Below, piece by piece: positions 48,038-57,067 of a stretch of DNA of 64,000 bases. The notes beneath the pieces are model-generated. The model did not search any database, was not told the DNA's origin, and saw only the letters and a list, made by a program, of their open reading frames with translations. Location of the stretch: positions 1 through 64,000 of IMG/VR virus record IMGVR_UViG_3300031974_003050; one strand, written 5' to 3'. The DNA comes from a virus. A program made the position numbers and the translations under genes. Position 1 is the first letter of the stretch. Each line of letters begins with the position of its first letter.

Positions 48038-49019
48038 TTGGCCACCAGGTCGCGGATCAGCCACTAGACAGGATAGCCTGAACGCATACAACGCTGCTGT
48101 GGAGCTTTTACGGGCCCTTGAGCAACAAGGATACGATCTCTATGACGTGAGACCATATGATGATATTAACCGTATACTGGATAAGCATCATAGACGGGCT
48201 AGGGGGGAGTATAACGAAGATGAAATAAGACAATATGAGACGTTTATAGAAGACATGAAAGAAGGCTATGAGGATTTTTACCCTGCTGAGGTTCCTAGGT
48301 TTTTACATGGACAGTTTCCTGAGGACTACTGGTGGCCTAAAGGGGAATATCCGACTATTGATGAATACTATTCTATATACGACAACACAACTGAAGGAAA
48401 TGTCACAAGGGCAAGAGAAATGACTACGGGAGTTATGAATCCAAATCTACCTACTGGTTATTACGATATCAACATTGATCCTCAAGGAATAGCAAAAGCG
48501 TCTGCGCAGTCGGATTACGTAGAACTTCCATATTACGACCCTATAGCTGTAAAACCATACGACCTTCTTACCGAAGAAGAGAAGAAAGAGCGTAGAGAGA
48601 AATATGGGCCAGAAAAGAAATATGAACCAGAAAAGAAATCAAATAGAACTTCAACCCCGCGCCGCCCCAGGGTTGTTATTCCTGAACGTTTAGAGCCTAG
48701 AGGTTTAACATATGAAACTCCTGAAAGAGACATTATTAGAGATGTTCTAAAACCGTCAGAATATGGTAGGGAGCCACAGCTAATCTATAAGAGTAGCAAT
48801 AGAACCAGGACGGGACAAGAGCCGAACTACTACAGGGTCTGGGACGATAAGGAAAAGCAGTGGAAAATGCGTCCTGTAGAGCCAGAAGAGTTAGATTTTT
48901 ATCTTAGAGAAAACAAAAGAGTAGAGCCTAGAGTAACCCCACCGATATCTTTCAACAAAGGAGGTAAGGTAGTCAAGTATAAAACTTCACGCAATAAAAT
49001 GCGTGCAATAAAAAGATAA
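48018..49019 (+). CDS. Putative virion protein with TPPISF-KGG C-terminus
   Basis: 333 residues, overlapping the previous gene by 20 bases. Tyr/Pro/Glu/Arg-rich and low in hydrophobic residues, so probably extended or disordered in part ('EEKKERREKYGPEKKYEPEK'). The C-terminus VTPPISFNKGGKVVKYKTSR is nearly repeated at the end of the next protein. No enzyme motif. Likely part of an internal or tail structure. Confidence 0.5.
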   Translation: MRTTRNSWPPGRGSATRQDSLNAYNAAVELLRALEQQGYDLYDVRPYDDINRILDKHHRRARGEYNEDEIRQYETFIEDMKEGYEDFYPAEVPRFLHGQFPEDYWWPKGEYPTIDEYYSIYDNTTEGNVTRAREMTTGVMNPNLPTGYYDINIDPQGIAKASAQSDYVELPYYDPIAVKPYDLLTEEEKKERREKYGPEKKYEPEKKSNRTSTPRRPRVVIPERLEPRGLTYETPERDIIRDVLKPSEYGREPQLIYKSSNRTRTGQEPNYYRVWDDKEKQWKMRPVEPEELDFYLRENKRVEPRVTPPISFNKGGKVVKYKTSRNKMRAIKR

Positions 49020-51992
49020 ATGAGAAGTGTAAGTGATAAAAAACCTCCAGGAGACATAGAAAGACTCTTGTTTCCAGTATACCCCAGTCCAGAGGAGATG
49101 AATAATATAGGGGATTCCCCCTACCCATATCAACCAGCCACACCTCAGTTAGGTATGGACGATATATTGAAATATTTGGTGTCTGAACGAGGAGGAGATC
49201 CCGAACTATGGAGAGACCTAGCATACTATATCGGATTTCATGAGTCTGGTCCACACCAAAGGATGAGCCCTACTGCTAGACAGATTTCTGATGGCGGTGT
49301 TGAGGGTCCAGCCAGAGGGACTTATCAGTTTGAAAAAGATTCTTTTGATACAGCAAAACAGAGGTATAGAAACCTGTTTTCTGCAATGAGAGATATGGGG
49401 TACAAAGGTGATATGGATCAAGATATACTGGAGGCTAATAATGCTGACGAACTACCTCTAGATAAACAGACGGCGCTCTTGTACGCAAACCTTATACAAG
49501 GACCAGCAAAACTGGCTGATTATGTTTCTGGGGATATGAGTGCTACAGACCTATGGCTCCAAGGGCACAAGCTTAAAGAAGCGGAAGGCAATAGAGAACG
49601 GTTTGAGGAGAGTATGAGAGCGGCAGACGAGCAGAGAGAGACTTACTACCCTTTTGTTGGTAACAACCTTAGATCAGTAGATACCGAATCCAAACCCATA
49701 CTACCTGCTGAAAACAATATTGGAGGTCGTGTTGCTGGAAACAAGAGCGGTGGAGGAGCTGAGAGTGATGATGACACTTCTATTACAGACGGGAGGGGGA
49801 GAGTTATAAAGTACAAAAACGGGGGTAGACCAGGTGGTTTCTTGTCCTCTAATGCTAGAGACGGATGGCCGAAAGCCCACAAGTCGTACTATCCTTTCTC
49901 AGGTAGGGATGTAACGGTCGAAGATGGTGTTACTACCGTAGAGAATCGTCAAGGCTATGACTCTGGTATGAAAGAGATGCTAGAACTGATAAGAATGGGG
50001 TCAGGGGGAAGCAGAAGACAAATAAGTTTGCCTACTGGAAGAGAGTATAAGGATACCGACCTTATGAGAACCACCACTAGATATGCTGGCGATGACTTTA
50101 TTGATCAAAAATCCGCTAGATATAAGCTACATAAGGACGATAAAGCGAAAACCTTTGATCAGTATAAAGGAGTAAAAACACCTAAAGGGTCTAAATCCGT
50201 AGAGATACAAGGGGAAGATCTGAATTGGCTTCAAAGACAGTTCCCTAGATTGTTCTTGGAGAGGTACAAAACCAAAAGCAAGTACAACGACGAAGGGGAG
50301 TTGGTGAAAAAAGTTAAGGTTTCCAGGGCTGGAGGTAGAGAAGTAAAGAAATACCCTACTAGTGCAGAGCTGGATGCTATTATAGAACAAGATATAAAAG
50401 CTGCTCAGGCTCAAGACAACACAAACGCTTCAGGGGGCAGGGTGGTCAAGTATAAACACGGGGGTCGTCACGATGATCCACCAAACTACAGTCTCGGAAA
50501 GCAAGTCTTGGATTACCTCGCGGGGTATGGTCAGGCCAGACCACAAGAAAACAACAGATTCGACGCCACCCTGCAGGACATGGCGGACTTCTTCATGTCT
50601 CGCCAGGGGCAAGAGTTAGGCACAGAACCTAAACGAAGATACGTATCGGGTGAGGGCTTTGTTCCCGCCCCTTCTGAGCGGGAGGATTTTGAAAGCATGC
50701 TGGGTCGCACGATGATCACAAATGACAAGGGTGAGGCCAGGAAATACACCCGCATGATGCAGGAGTATTTAGACGAACGAGCGGAAGACGCTGAGCAAAG
50801 GTCGTTCGTGGTCCCTGGCGCTGTAGATAAAGAGACGGGGGAGAGGGTAACTAGAAGTGAGTACCTGAGGCGTCAGGAAGAAGGTAATGCATTTGATACT
50901 ACGCTCTCAGCGCCGATTGTGTACAACTACTTGAGTGAGAACCCTTCAGCTAGAGGTGTGGCTGCGGAGGAGTTTTATCATGCTGTCCAAACAGCCAACA
51001 ATGCAGCAAAGGGAAGTATCCTTGACGACATCACTAACAAGGGCACCTCGGAGGCGATAAATGAGCTCATGGAAATGAATTACTATAATTCCAAGTATCC
51101 CCATGGTCTGTTGCACGACGGTACAACATTTGACACCCTCAACCTATACCAGGCCAATGAGCCCCGCGATAACAGCGATAAAGGTTTTTATGATGGGGTA
51201 CACCGCAAAAGCAGTGGTGAAGATGCGAGATGGGGTATGAATCTGTACTACCTGGGTGAAGATCAGGGTGAGGGTGACGCGGCCATAAATTCTGGTATTT
51301 ACTTCGCTCGTGAGATGGGGATCCTGCCAGAGGGTGAGATCACGGCCCAAGACCTACCAGAGATTCTGGAGAGGTTCAAGGGATACACAGCCACACAGCC
51401 TGGAAGAACGGAGTTCGACTTAGAAAAACTCAAGGAGTGGAAGCCTGATGGAAGAAAGATTGTTAAGATCGGAAAGGATGGGAAGGTCATTCTAACCAAG
51501 TATGGTCAGAAGTGGATGCAGGATGACGAGAATAAGTTGCGGTTCAGGGAAAGAACCATGACCAAGGGTGAGGGTAAAGAGGCCAGGCTGGACAATCGTT
51601 ACATGAGGATGCTGGAAGATATTATTACTGATGCCGCTAACCAACAGGGTATTTTCGATCCAACCAACATGAACCCCTCCATTGCTCGTGAAGGATATGA
51701 ACGAAGCCTTAATTCTGGATACACGAAAGACTACAAGCGACGAAGTCCCGACCACCCAGCCAATAGATTCAGTAGTGGAAAGATGCCGATTGATTTGTTA
51801 TTGGACATCCTTAATACTGGCGGGGGGCGTAGTAAATCATACAGAGAGCGGTCAGCCGAGATGGACTTGTTGAGAGGCAAGAGTGAAAGAGCAAGGAAAG
51901 AATATGACATAATTATGGAACAAATCTACGGTCGGCCTATAGTGACCCCACCTATATCTTTTAGTAAAGGAGGCAGGGTCAGTAATAATTAA
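49020..51992 (+). CDS. Large virion protein with lytic transglycosylase-like domain
   Basis: 990 residues. Residues 45-190 look like a lysozyme/transglycosylase domain: 'YYIGFHESGPHQRMSPTARQ' (candidate catalytic Glu) and 'GPARGTYQFEKDSFDTAKQR', as in virion muramidases that open peptidoglycan at entry. Tags RVIKYKNGGR (near 262) and RVVKYKHGGR (near 475) split the rest into segments. The third segment (about 480-900) has AEEFYHAVQ and matches the 46595 product. The C-terminus is VTPPISFSKGGRVSNN. It reads like several proteins fused through tag linkers. Confidence 0.55.
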   Translation: MRSVSDKKPPGDIERLLFPVYPSPEEMNNIGDSPYPYQPATPQLGMDDILKYLVSERGGDPELWRDLAYYIGFHESGPHQRMSPTARQISDGGVEGPARGTYQFEKDSFDTAKQRYRNLFSAMRDMGYKGDMDQDILEANNADELPLDKQTALLYANLIQGPAKLADYVSGDMSATDLWLQGHKLKEAEGNRERFEESMRAADEQRETYYPFVGNNLRSVDTESKPILPAENNIGGRVAGNKSGGGAESDDDTSITDGRGRVIKYKNGGRPGGFLSSNARDGWPKAHKSYYPFSGRDVTVEDGVTTVENRQGYDSGMKEMLELIRMGSGGSRRQISLPTGREYKDTDLMRTTTRYAGDDFIDQKSARYKLHKDDKAKTFDQYKGVKTPKGSKSVEIQGEDLNWLQRQFPRLFLERYKTKSKYNDEGELVKKVKVSRAGGREVKKYPTSAELDAIIEQDIKAAQAQDNTNASGGRVVKYKHGGRHDDPPNYSLGKQVLDYLAGYGQARPQENNRFDATLQDMADFFMSRQGQELGTEPKRRYVSGEGFVPAPSEREDFESMLGRTMITNDKGEARKYTRMMQEYLDERAEDAEQRSFVVPGAVDKETGERVTRSEYLRRQEEGNAFDTTLSAPIVYNYLSENPSARGVAAEEFYHAVQTANNAAKGSILDDITNKGTSEAINELMEMNYYNSKYPHGLLHDGTTFDTLNLYQANEPRDNSDKGFYDGVHRKSSGEDARWGMNLYYLGEDQGEGDAAINSGIYFAREMGILPEGEITAQDLPEILERFKGYTATQPGRTEFDLEKLKEWKPDGRKIVKIGKDGKVILTKYGQKWMQDDENKLRFRERTMTKGEGKEARLDNRYMRMLEDIITDAANQQGIFDPTNMNPSIAREGYERSLNSGYTKDYKRRSPDHPANRFSSGKMPIDLLLDILNTGGGRSKSYRERSAEMDLLRGKSERARKEYDIIMEQIYGRPIVTPPISFSKGGRVSNN

Positions 51993-52000
51993 TATATTTG
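51993..52000 (+). promoter_or_regulatory. -7 box TATATTTG, near-leaderless
   Basis: TATATTTG ends four bases before the ATG at 52005 (TATATTTGCACTATG). The box begins at the first base after the preceding stop codon. Confidence 0.55.
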
Positions 52001-52004
52001 CACT

Positions 52005-52430
52005 ATGGCAACACTAACAGTAACAATAAAAGAAGAGGTCGTACTGAACGGCAACGAGCACGGGTCTGAGAATATCATTGACATAGGTAATGTCGATAGT
52101 ATGTTTGAGAGGCTTATAGACTGCACTGTAACAGAGGTGCCTCTGTTGTCTTTTGGGAGTACAGTAACTGGAGATACATTTGTTGACGATACTGTGAAGT
52201 ACCTTCGAATTACAAATCTTGACGATACTAACTATGTTACACTTAGAGTACTTGGTGCAAGCAAAGAGTATTTCGTCGTTTTAGAACCTAAGAACTCATA
52301 TGTGCTATTCAATGATGACATGGACGCCAACGCCACTGGATCTCAAACTGCATCTATCTCTTTCATTGATGAAATCAAAGCGGCAGCAAACACCGCTACA
52401 TGTCAACTATCAATATTCGCAGCAGCATGA
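52005..52430 (+). CDS. Putative structural/decoration protein
   Basis: 141 residues, beta-rich ('ATLTVTIKEEVVLNGNEHGS', 'VKYLRITNLDDTNYVTLRVL'). It is similar in size and layout to the 1871-2278 product and probably a small virion protein or fibre-associated protein. Its stop overlaps the next ATG as ATGA. Confidence 0.55.
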   Translation: MATLTVTIKEEVVLNGNEHGSENIIDIGNVDSMFERLIDCTVTEVPLLSFGSTVTGDTFVDDTVKYLRITNLDDTNYVTLRVLGASKEYFVVLEPKNSYVLFNDDMDANATGSQTASISFIDEIKAAANTATCQLSIFAAA

Positions 52431-52552
52431 AGATAAAAAAACCCAAATACAATAAGGGCGGTAAGTTCCCTGACCTGACTGGTGACGGAAAGGTCACTAA
52501 AGCAGATATACTGAAAGGTCGTGGGGTTGGTATGAAAAAGAAGAAAAAGTAA
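52427..52552 (+). CDS. 41-residue dockerin/EF-hand-like tagged protein
   Basis: ATG on the ATGA overlap. The product is KIKKPKYNKGGKFPDLTGDG followed by KVTKADILKGRGVG and a Lys tail. DLTGDGKVTKAD is a single calcium-loop-like (D-x-N/T-x-D-G) motif of the dockerin type. I recall many marine phages with the same short protein. Function unknown; calcium binding is possible. Confidence 0.6.
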   Translation: MKIKKPKYNKGGKFPDLTGDGKVTKADILKGRGVGMKKKKK

Positions 52553-52610
52553 CACCAACACTTGCAAATGGGAAGTAAAGGATACTTTAATCCTAGAAAA
52601 AAAAGATTTT

Positions 52611-53075
52611 ATGAAACTATCAAAAAATTTATCTCTCAGAGAAGCAACAAAAAGCACTACGGCTCTTCGCCACGGGATAGACAACACCCCCGACGAATAC
52701 GTAATATCAAACCTGGAGACGATAGCTGAACGCATATTCCAGCCTATGCGAGATCACTTTGGGGTACCTATTGCAGTTAGCTCTGGGTATAGATGTAAAG
52801 AATTGAACACTAAGATTGGGGGGAGCCCCACTTCGCAGCATATGGTTGGGGAGGCTTTAGATCTTGATGCCCATGTATATGGAAAGATCACCAACGCCGA
52901 CATATTTAAGTACATATATACTCATCTGGACTATGATCAACTCATTTGGGAGTTTGGGGATGACAAAGAGCCAGCATGGATACATGTGTCTTACAAAAAG
53001 CACGGAGAAAACAGAAACAGAACATTGAAAGCCGTCAAAGAAGACGGTAAAACCACTTATATATATATGAAATGA
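52611..53075 (+). CDS. Endolysin, peptidase M15A-like
   Basis: 154 residues. Zinc ligands and catalytic residues of M15A peptidases are visible: SSGYRCKELN, then SQHMVGEALDLD (His and Asp), then the C-terminal WIHVSY (His). It should cleave D-Ala peptide links in peptidoglycan, releasing progeny at lysis. No signal peptide, so a holin is needed; candidates are at 25919, 55011 and 62718. Starts at 52611 after an A-rich leader. ATGA-coupled to the next gene. Confidence 0.88.
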   Translation: MKLSKNLSLREATKSTTALRHGIDNTPDEYVISNLETIAERIFQPMRDHFGVPIAVSSGYRCKELNTKIGGSPTSQHMVGEALDLDAHVYGKITNADIFKYIYTHLDYDQLIWEFGDDKEPAWIHVSYKKHGENRNRTLKAVKEDGKTTYIYMK

Positions 53076-54985
53076 GACTATCATCGTCATCAGCCCAAAC
53101 AGCTGCATCAGCAAAAATAGAAATCAAACCACCTGCTCTAAACGGAGTTTTAGGGACGGGTGGAACAGACACCACATATGGTACGAATGGTGAAATACCT
53201 GGTGGGACTCCAGAAAGCGGATTGTCCGACTACATATTCACTTTGGAAAGCAGTGGTGGTGGTGCTTACAGTGACCCTAATGTATATACAGATAAATCTA
53301 ACGTGTGGGTTACTAACCATACAAACGTAGCCTCTGGGAGCACACCTACGTTTAGCTGGACTCCAGATGTTGCAGATATAGATGATTTCTATTCAGCAAA
53401 TGAGATGCTGATTAATGGTAATGATATATACATAATTTATAGATGGGGAAGCTATAATAAAAACAACCTTGGAAATGATGCCTGGAATCAATATCTAAAA
53501 AACACTATTGATCCAGACACTGGTGAGCCTTTCGGTGAGTGGCCCCTTAGAGATGGAAACCCTGGTCCGAGTATAACAGATTTATATGACCCCGTAACTG
53601 GCCTTGCTCATATATACGGAACTGGGTACCTAACTTCTTCTCATATATTGGTTAAGTTTACTAATTGCGTAGTTGACGAGGTCGCTCAAGATATAACCTA
53701 CGATTCTTTTGAGAAAAAAATACTCTATGGGGTGCAGCATCTTCACGGAAATGCTAGGACCAGTGATAAGTGGATTTTGTCTGAGAGAACGGAAACGTGG
53801 GGTAAGCCTGCTTCTTCTTATGGTGTTGACCAGATGATTGTTGTGGTTGATCTAAACAAGCCTATTTCAGAAACCAAGATATTTAACTATAGCAATCTAT
53901 TTAAAGACGCGGTAGGGACTAGAATTATAGGGACCACTATCCCTATGTTTGACCATGTGACAAGAAGAGCGTTCCTGCTCTCCAGTACTCCAACCGATGT
54001 CAAAAGATCTTTAATTACTCGTAATGAGCACGGAGTCTTAAACCCTATAATTGATAGCTCAGATCAAATTACAGCCACGGGTTCATACGTTTACATTATG
54101 GGATACGACGCTAATTTTCCTAATTGGGCGAATCAAATTACCCCAAGTGGGTATTTTAATACTATAGACAGTCTAATTTGGTATAATAACGCTAAAAATG
54201 GTCAACCTTTTAAAAACGTAACGATTCCAGAAGAGTACATTGATTTTTATACAAGCGAGTATAACGGTTGGAGTCGGGCCCTTTTGAGGGTAAACTTAGA
54301 TAGCGGACAGGTAGAAACTGTTCATCACACTCTTCATAAGAAAGGATCGGGGCTCGTACATCCGTTTTCCTATGATAAGTACATATTTACAATCACAATG
54401 GATCTTGGTGGTATTATGATTCATAGGTATGATTTAGAATCTGGAAGTCTTACAGTTAAGTTTCTTTGTGTTTATGAGAGTGGTCATTATAAGAATGATC
54501 AGTTTGTTACATTTAATGAGTCTGTTGACCTTGTTTCTATGTTGAATAATATTTCTGTTTCAAACATAAGTGTTTCTGCAGATAACGTGTATTCAACCCT
54601 ATCACCAATATTTGGTATCATATCCGACACAAGAAGCGCAACAGACGACTTCCCTGATGGAAATAGAGCTAACATCTCCTCTCTCAAACCCCATTCCGCT
54701 GGTACAGACGGAGAGTTTATTTACGTACATTTTACTTCTATACCTCAAGTAATGAAGTTTAATTATAGCGATCTGTCATTTCACTCTTACACTGATACGG
54801 GTGCTACTGGGTCCCCAACAGACGATTATGTACAAATAGGAGATTATATTTTTGTTGGTAACGAAACGACAACACCATACAGTCTCAATTATTACCACAA
54901 AGACAACATAACCTCTGACAATGGTCAAATAACAACCATGACCCACGGTCCTTTTGGAGTCTTTCACTCAGACTTCAAGTTTTAA
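53072..54985 (+). CDS. Putative receptor-binding/fibre protein
   Basis: 637 residues. A Ser/Ala/Gly-rich N-terminus ('LSSSSAQTAASAKIEIKPPA') could attach to the virion. The rest is strongly beta with repeated 'YIY/IYI...' strands and 'DPVTGLAHIYGTG', 'GEFIYVHFTSIPQVMKFNYS' units, as in beta-propellers. No family was recognised. Its place after the endolysin and its beta-only character suggest a fibre or exported glycan-binding protein. Confidence 0.45.
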   Translation: MRLSSSSAQTAASAKIEIKPPALNGVLGTGGTDTTYGTNGEIPGGTPESGLSDYIFTLESSGGGAYSDPNVYTDKSNVWVTNHTNVASGSTPTFSWTPDVADIDDFYSANEMLINGNDIYIIYRWGSYNKNNLGNDAWNQYLKNTIDPDTGEPFGEWPLRDGNPGPSITDLYDPVTGLAHIYGTGYLTSSHILVKFTNCVVDEVAQDITYDSFEKKILYGVQHLHGNARTSDKWILSERTETWGKPASSYGVDQMIVVVDLNKPISETKIFNYSNLFKDAVGTRIIGTTIPMFDHVTRRAFLLSSTPTDVKRSLITRNEHGVLNPIIDSSDQITATGSYVYIMGYDANFPNWANQITPSGYFNTIDSLIWYNNAKNGQPFKNVTIPEEYIDFYTSEYNGWSRALLRVNLDSGQVETVHHTLHKKGSGLVHPFSYDKYIFTITMDLGGIMIHRYDLESGSLTVKFLCVYESGHYKNDQFVTFNESVDLVSMLNNISVSNISVSADNVYSTLSPIFGIISDTRSATDDFPDGNRANISSLKPHSAGTDGEFIYVHFTSIPQVMKFNYSDLSFHSYTDTGATGSPTDDYVQIGDYIFVGNETTTPYSLNYYHKDNITSDNGQITTMTHGPFGVFHSDFKF

Positions 54986-54989
54986 AGTA

Positions 54990-54997
54990 TATATTTG
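54990..54997 (+). promoter_or_regulatory. -7 box TATATTTG
   Basis: TATATTTGCA, 13 bases before the ATG at 55011 and just after the fibre gene stop. Confidence 0.5.
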
Positions 54998-55010
54998 CAA
55001 AAAATAAATC

Positions 55011-55274
55011 ATGATTGATTCAACTATTATTGACACTGTCGTAGCCGTAGCAGACACTGTTGCAACTATTGACCCTGTATTGACTGATGAAGTTGCAGAG
55101 GGTGGATATACTGTAGCTTCCTTTATAGCAGAGTTCTGGTCTGAACTCGTTCTCGGCGTCCTGGCTTTTGTTAAGATTATTGTGAATCTCACCCCCACCG
55201 AAAACGACAATAAGGTATTCGGTTGGCTTGATTCACTGATAAACTTGATTATTGCCGATCGGAAGAAGAGCTAA
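55011..55274 (+). CDS. Small membrane protein, possible holin
   Basis: 87 residues. An acidic N-terminus is followed by one or two hydrophobic helices ('FIAEFWSELVLGVLAFVKII') and then 'NLTPTENDNKVFGWLDSLIN', ending DRKKS. The motif 'VNLTPTENDNKVFGWLD' is familiar from small putative holins of marine phages. It overlaps the leftward gene by 26 bases at the 3' ends. Confidence 0.6.
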   Translation: MIDSTIIDTVVAVADTVATIDPVLTDEVAEGGYTVASFIAEFWSELVLGVLAFVKIIVNLTPTENDNKVFGWLDSLINLIIADRKKS

Positions 55275-55674
55275 GAGATCGGTAAAATCTCTGTACCATA
55301 AGTCTAGCCTTTTGGGTTAGGGCATACCTTACCCTGTAATTGAACTTTGTTTCTTCCCTAAAAAGGTGGTCTTCGTATGTCTGCGAAGGAGTAAGTTTAT
55401 CGAAGTATTTGTGTATATACCCTTCTTTTACCAAAGGATATACAATCCTATCGGCTAGATGGTCTTTATTCATCCCGTACTCTTTAGAAGCGTAATCCAG
55501 GGTAAAGAACTCCAGGTCGTAAGCCCATAGCATAAAATACATCTCCTTTTGAAAGAGATCGTATTTAGATTGAAAGTCTAAAAGTGTGGACCTTATGTCT
55601 TTAAGGTGGTTTTGAGATATGTCCTTTTGACGTAATTTTGATACGTCACGAAACATTTTTGACTTATTTTTCAT
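55249..55674 (-). CDS. Winged-helix regulator candidate
   Basis: 141 residues, the only leftward gene in the right-hand late block. 'FFTLDYASKEYGMNKDHLAD' reads as a helix-turn-helix and 'VYPLVKEGYIHKYF' as the wing, followed by 'RYALTQKARLMVQRFYRSL', a MarR-like dimer helix. It faces the rightward gene at 55678 across three bases, so it may repress its own and the neighbouring unit. DNA binding is inferred. Confidence 0.6.
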   Translation of the reverse strand: MKNKSKMFRDVSKLRQKDISQNHLKDIRSTLLDFQSKYDLFQKEMYFMLWAYDLEFFTLDYASKEYGMNKDHLADRIVYPLVKEGYIHKYFDKLTPSQTYEDHLFREETKFNYRVRYALTQKARLMVQRFYRSLSSSSDRQ

Positions 55675-55677
55675 GCA

Positions 55678-55953
55678 ATGACGAAATCTGAATTTTTAAT
55701 TGAACTCTCTGAAATAGCTTCTCAAATAGACGACCTTTTCGAAAGGTACGGCAAAAGAGAGGAGATTATATCTATCATGCTCACAGGGACCGTTGAAGAG
55801 TCCGAAGATGGTGAAAAACACATACGCGCTGTGTATGGGTATAACATATACAGCGAAGAAGAGCTTGATGAAATACTTTCTTTCATAAAGGACACTTACA
55901 GTAATCCAGGTTTGGATGCGGAGCTAGGGGATTTTGATGTATTTCTAAACTAA
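55678..55953 (+). CDS. Hypothetical acidic protein
   Basis: 91 residues, acidic and helical at both ends ('FLIELSEIASQIDDLFERYG', 'SEEELDEILSFIKDTYSNPG') with a central beta pair. It starts three bases from the divergent regulator start and is coupled to the next gene by a one-base overlap (TAATG). Not recognised. Confidence 0.55.
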   Translation: MTKSEFLIELSEIASQIDDLFERYGKREEIISIMLTGTVEESEDGEKHIRAVYGYNIYSEEELDEILSFIKDTYSNPGLDAELGDFDVFLN

Positions 55954-56189
55954 TGGACGGTCTTATAAGAAAAATCATCATAGGGCAAAACCCTAAAGAC
56001 GCCATGGCGTACTACGTGGGTATGAAGGCTGGTAGGGGTGAAGTGAGTGCCATAGTATTTGACGAGCCTGCGCTTTATCACCATTCAGTAAAGAGATACA
56101 ACGTATACATACAAACTGATGATGGTCAGATGATGTGGAAATGCGTAGAAGATATGCCAGTTATAGTTGAATTTGATCTTAATTTCTAA
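55953..56189 (+). CDS. Hypothetical protein
   Basis: 78 residues. 'LIRKIIIGQNPKDAMAYYVG' at the start and a beta-rich second half ('YNVYIQTDDGQMMWKCVED'). Conserved-looking in phages of this type from memory ('IIGQNPKDAMAY'), but with no function. Coupled by TAATG on both sides. Confidence 0.55.
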   Translation: MDGLIRKIIIGQNPKDAMAYYVGMKAGRGEVSAIVFDEPALYHHSVKRYNVYIQTDDGQMMWKCVEDMPVIVEFDLNF

Positions 56190-56770
56190 TGAAAACATTT
56201 GATTTGTTTGTTGTTGAGCTGGAAAAAACCATCAACGACACAATAAAAACCGATTCGGGGCTCGAACTGTATATAGACACTAAGTTCAATGAGTTTGAGC
56301 ACAGAGTTACTGAAGGCCCAGTGGTTGCTGTTCCTTTCAAGTACAACACTGGTGTAAATCCAGGGGATACTCTTTACTTTCATCACCTTGTAGTCATGAA
56401 TGACGGACAAGGCCTTACAGGTTTTGAAAACCACTACCTGGTTAGGTACAACCCAGAGCACACTGTAAACAACCAGGCTATAGCGTATAAGAACAGTGAG
56501 GGCGATATAAACCTTATAGGAGGGTGGACGCTACTAAAGCCAGTTGAGGACAAAGAAGACGTAGGTGAGGCCTTTATAGAGCTTGTTTCTTTAGAAGAGT
56601 CAGACAAACTGAAAGGCGAACTAGCTTTTGAAAGTGAATACACCGATGAGCTTGGTATATCTAAGGGGGATATAGTTGGTTTTAAGAAGAATATGGACTA
56701 CAGAATCACAATAGACGGTCAGGAGTACTATAGGGTTCGATCAGAAGACTTGCTTTATGCCGAGATCTAA
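56189..56770 (+). CDS. GroES-like co-chaperonin
   Basis: 193 residues. 'HRVTEGPVVAVPFKYNTGVN' then 'GDTLYFHHLVV', and at the C-terminus 'GDIVGFKKNMDYRITIDGQE' followed by YYRVRSEDLLY. The two halves match the Cpn10 fold, where the last strand ends in a D-D/E-I/L-L motif. A longer mid-region (about 75-150) would replace or extend the mobile loop and roof. It probably works with host GroEL to fold the capsid protein, as T4 gp31 does. Confidence 0.65.
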   Translation: MKTFDLFVVELEKTINDTIKTDSGLELYIDTKFNEFEHRVTEGPVVAVPFKYNTGVNPGDTLYFHHLVVMNDGQGLTGFENHYLVRYNPEHTVNNQAIAYKNSEGDINLIGGWTLLKPVEDKEDVGEAFIELVSLEESDKLKGELAFESEYTDELGISKGDIVGFKKNMDYRITIDGQEYYRVRSEDLLYAEI

Positions 56771-57047
56771 GTTTACAACCCTGGAGGCTGCCGTTAGGCT
56801 CATGGAGAGCATGGAGACGGCTATAGACAACATGATAGAAGAAATAAAAAAGCCAGTAGATACTGAGCTCAGTGGTGCTGGTCGGAAAGCTGAGCTTTCA
56901 TCTATCAAACAAACTGCACTTGATTGTAAGGAGCTTCTCATAGAAAGACAGAGGCTTGAACAAATGACAAAAGATCTAAAAAATGACGGAGAAATCAAAC
57001 AAGAAAAAGACTACTCTGGAGGATTTGCAGAAAGGTTTTCAAAATAA
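56757..57047 (+). CDS. Helical protein near terminase (possible small terminase subunit)
   Basis: 96 residues, starting 14 bases inside the GroES-like gene. Helical with Glu/Lys/Arg pairs ('LEAAVRLMESMETAIDNMIE', 'ERQRLEQMTKDLKNDGEIKQ') and ending DYSGGFAERFSK. Size, coiled-coil nature and position suit a small terminase subunit, but no helix-turn-helix is obvious. Confidence 0.45.
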   Translation: MPRSKFTTLEAAVRLMESMETAIDNMIEEIKKPVDTELSGAGRKAELSSIKQTALDCKELLIERQRLEQMTKDLKNDGEIKQEKDYSGGFAERFSK

Positions 57048-57067
57048 CAATCATATTTATTTTAACG

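Noticed and set aside
52569-52733. Basic frame MGSKGYFNPRKK overlapping the endolysin start
   Set aside because: Out of frame with the clear M15 endolysin and composed of shadow-like Arg/Lys/His codons.
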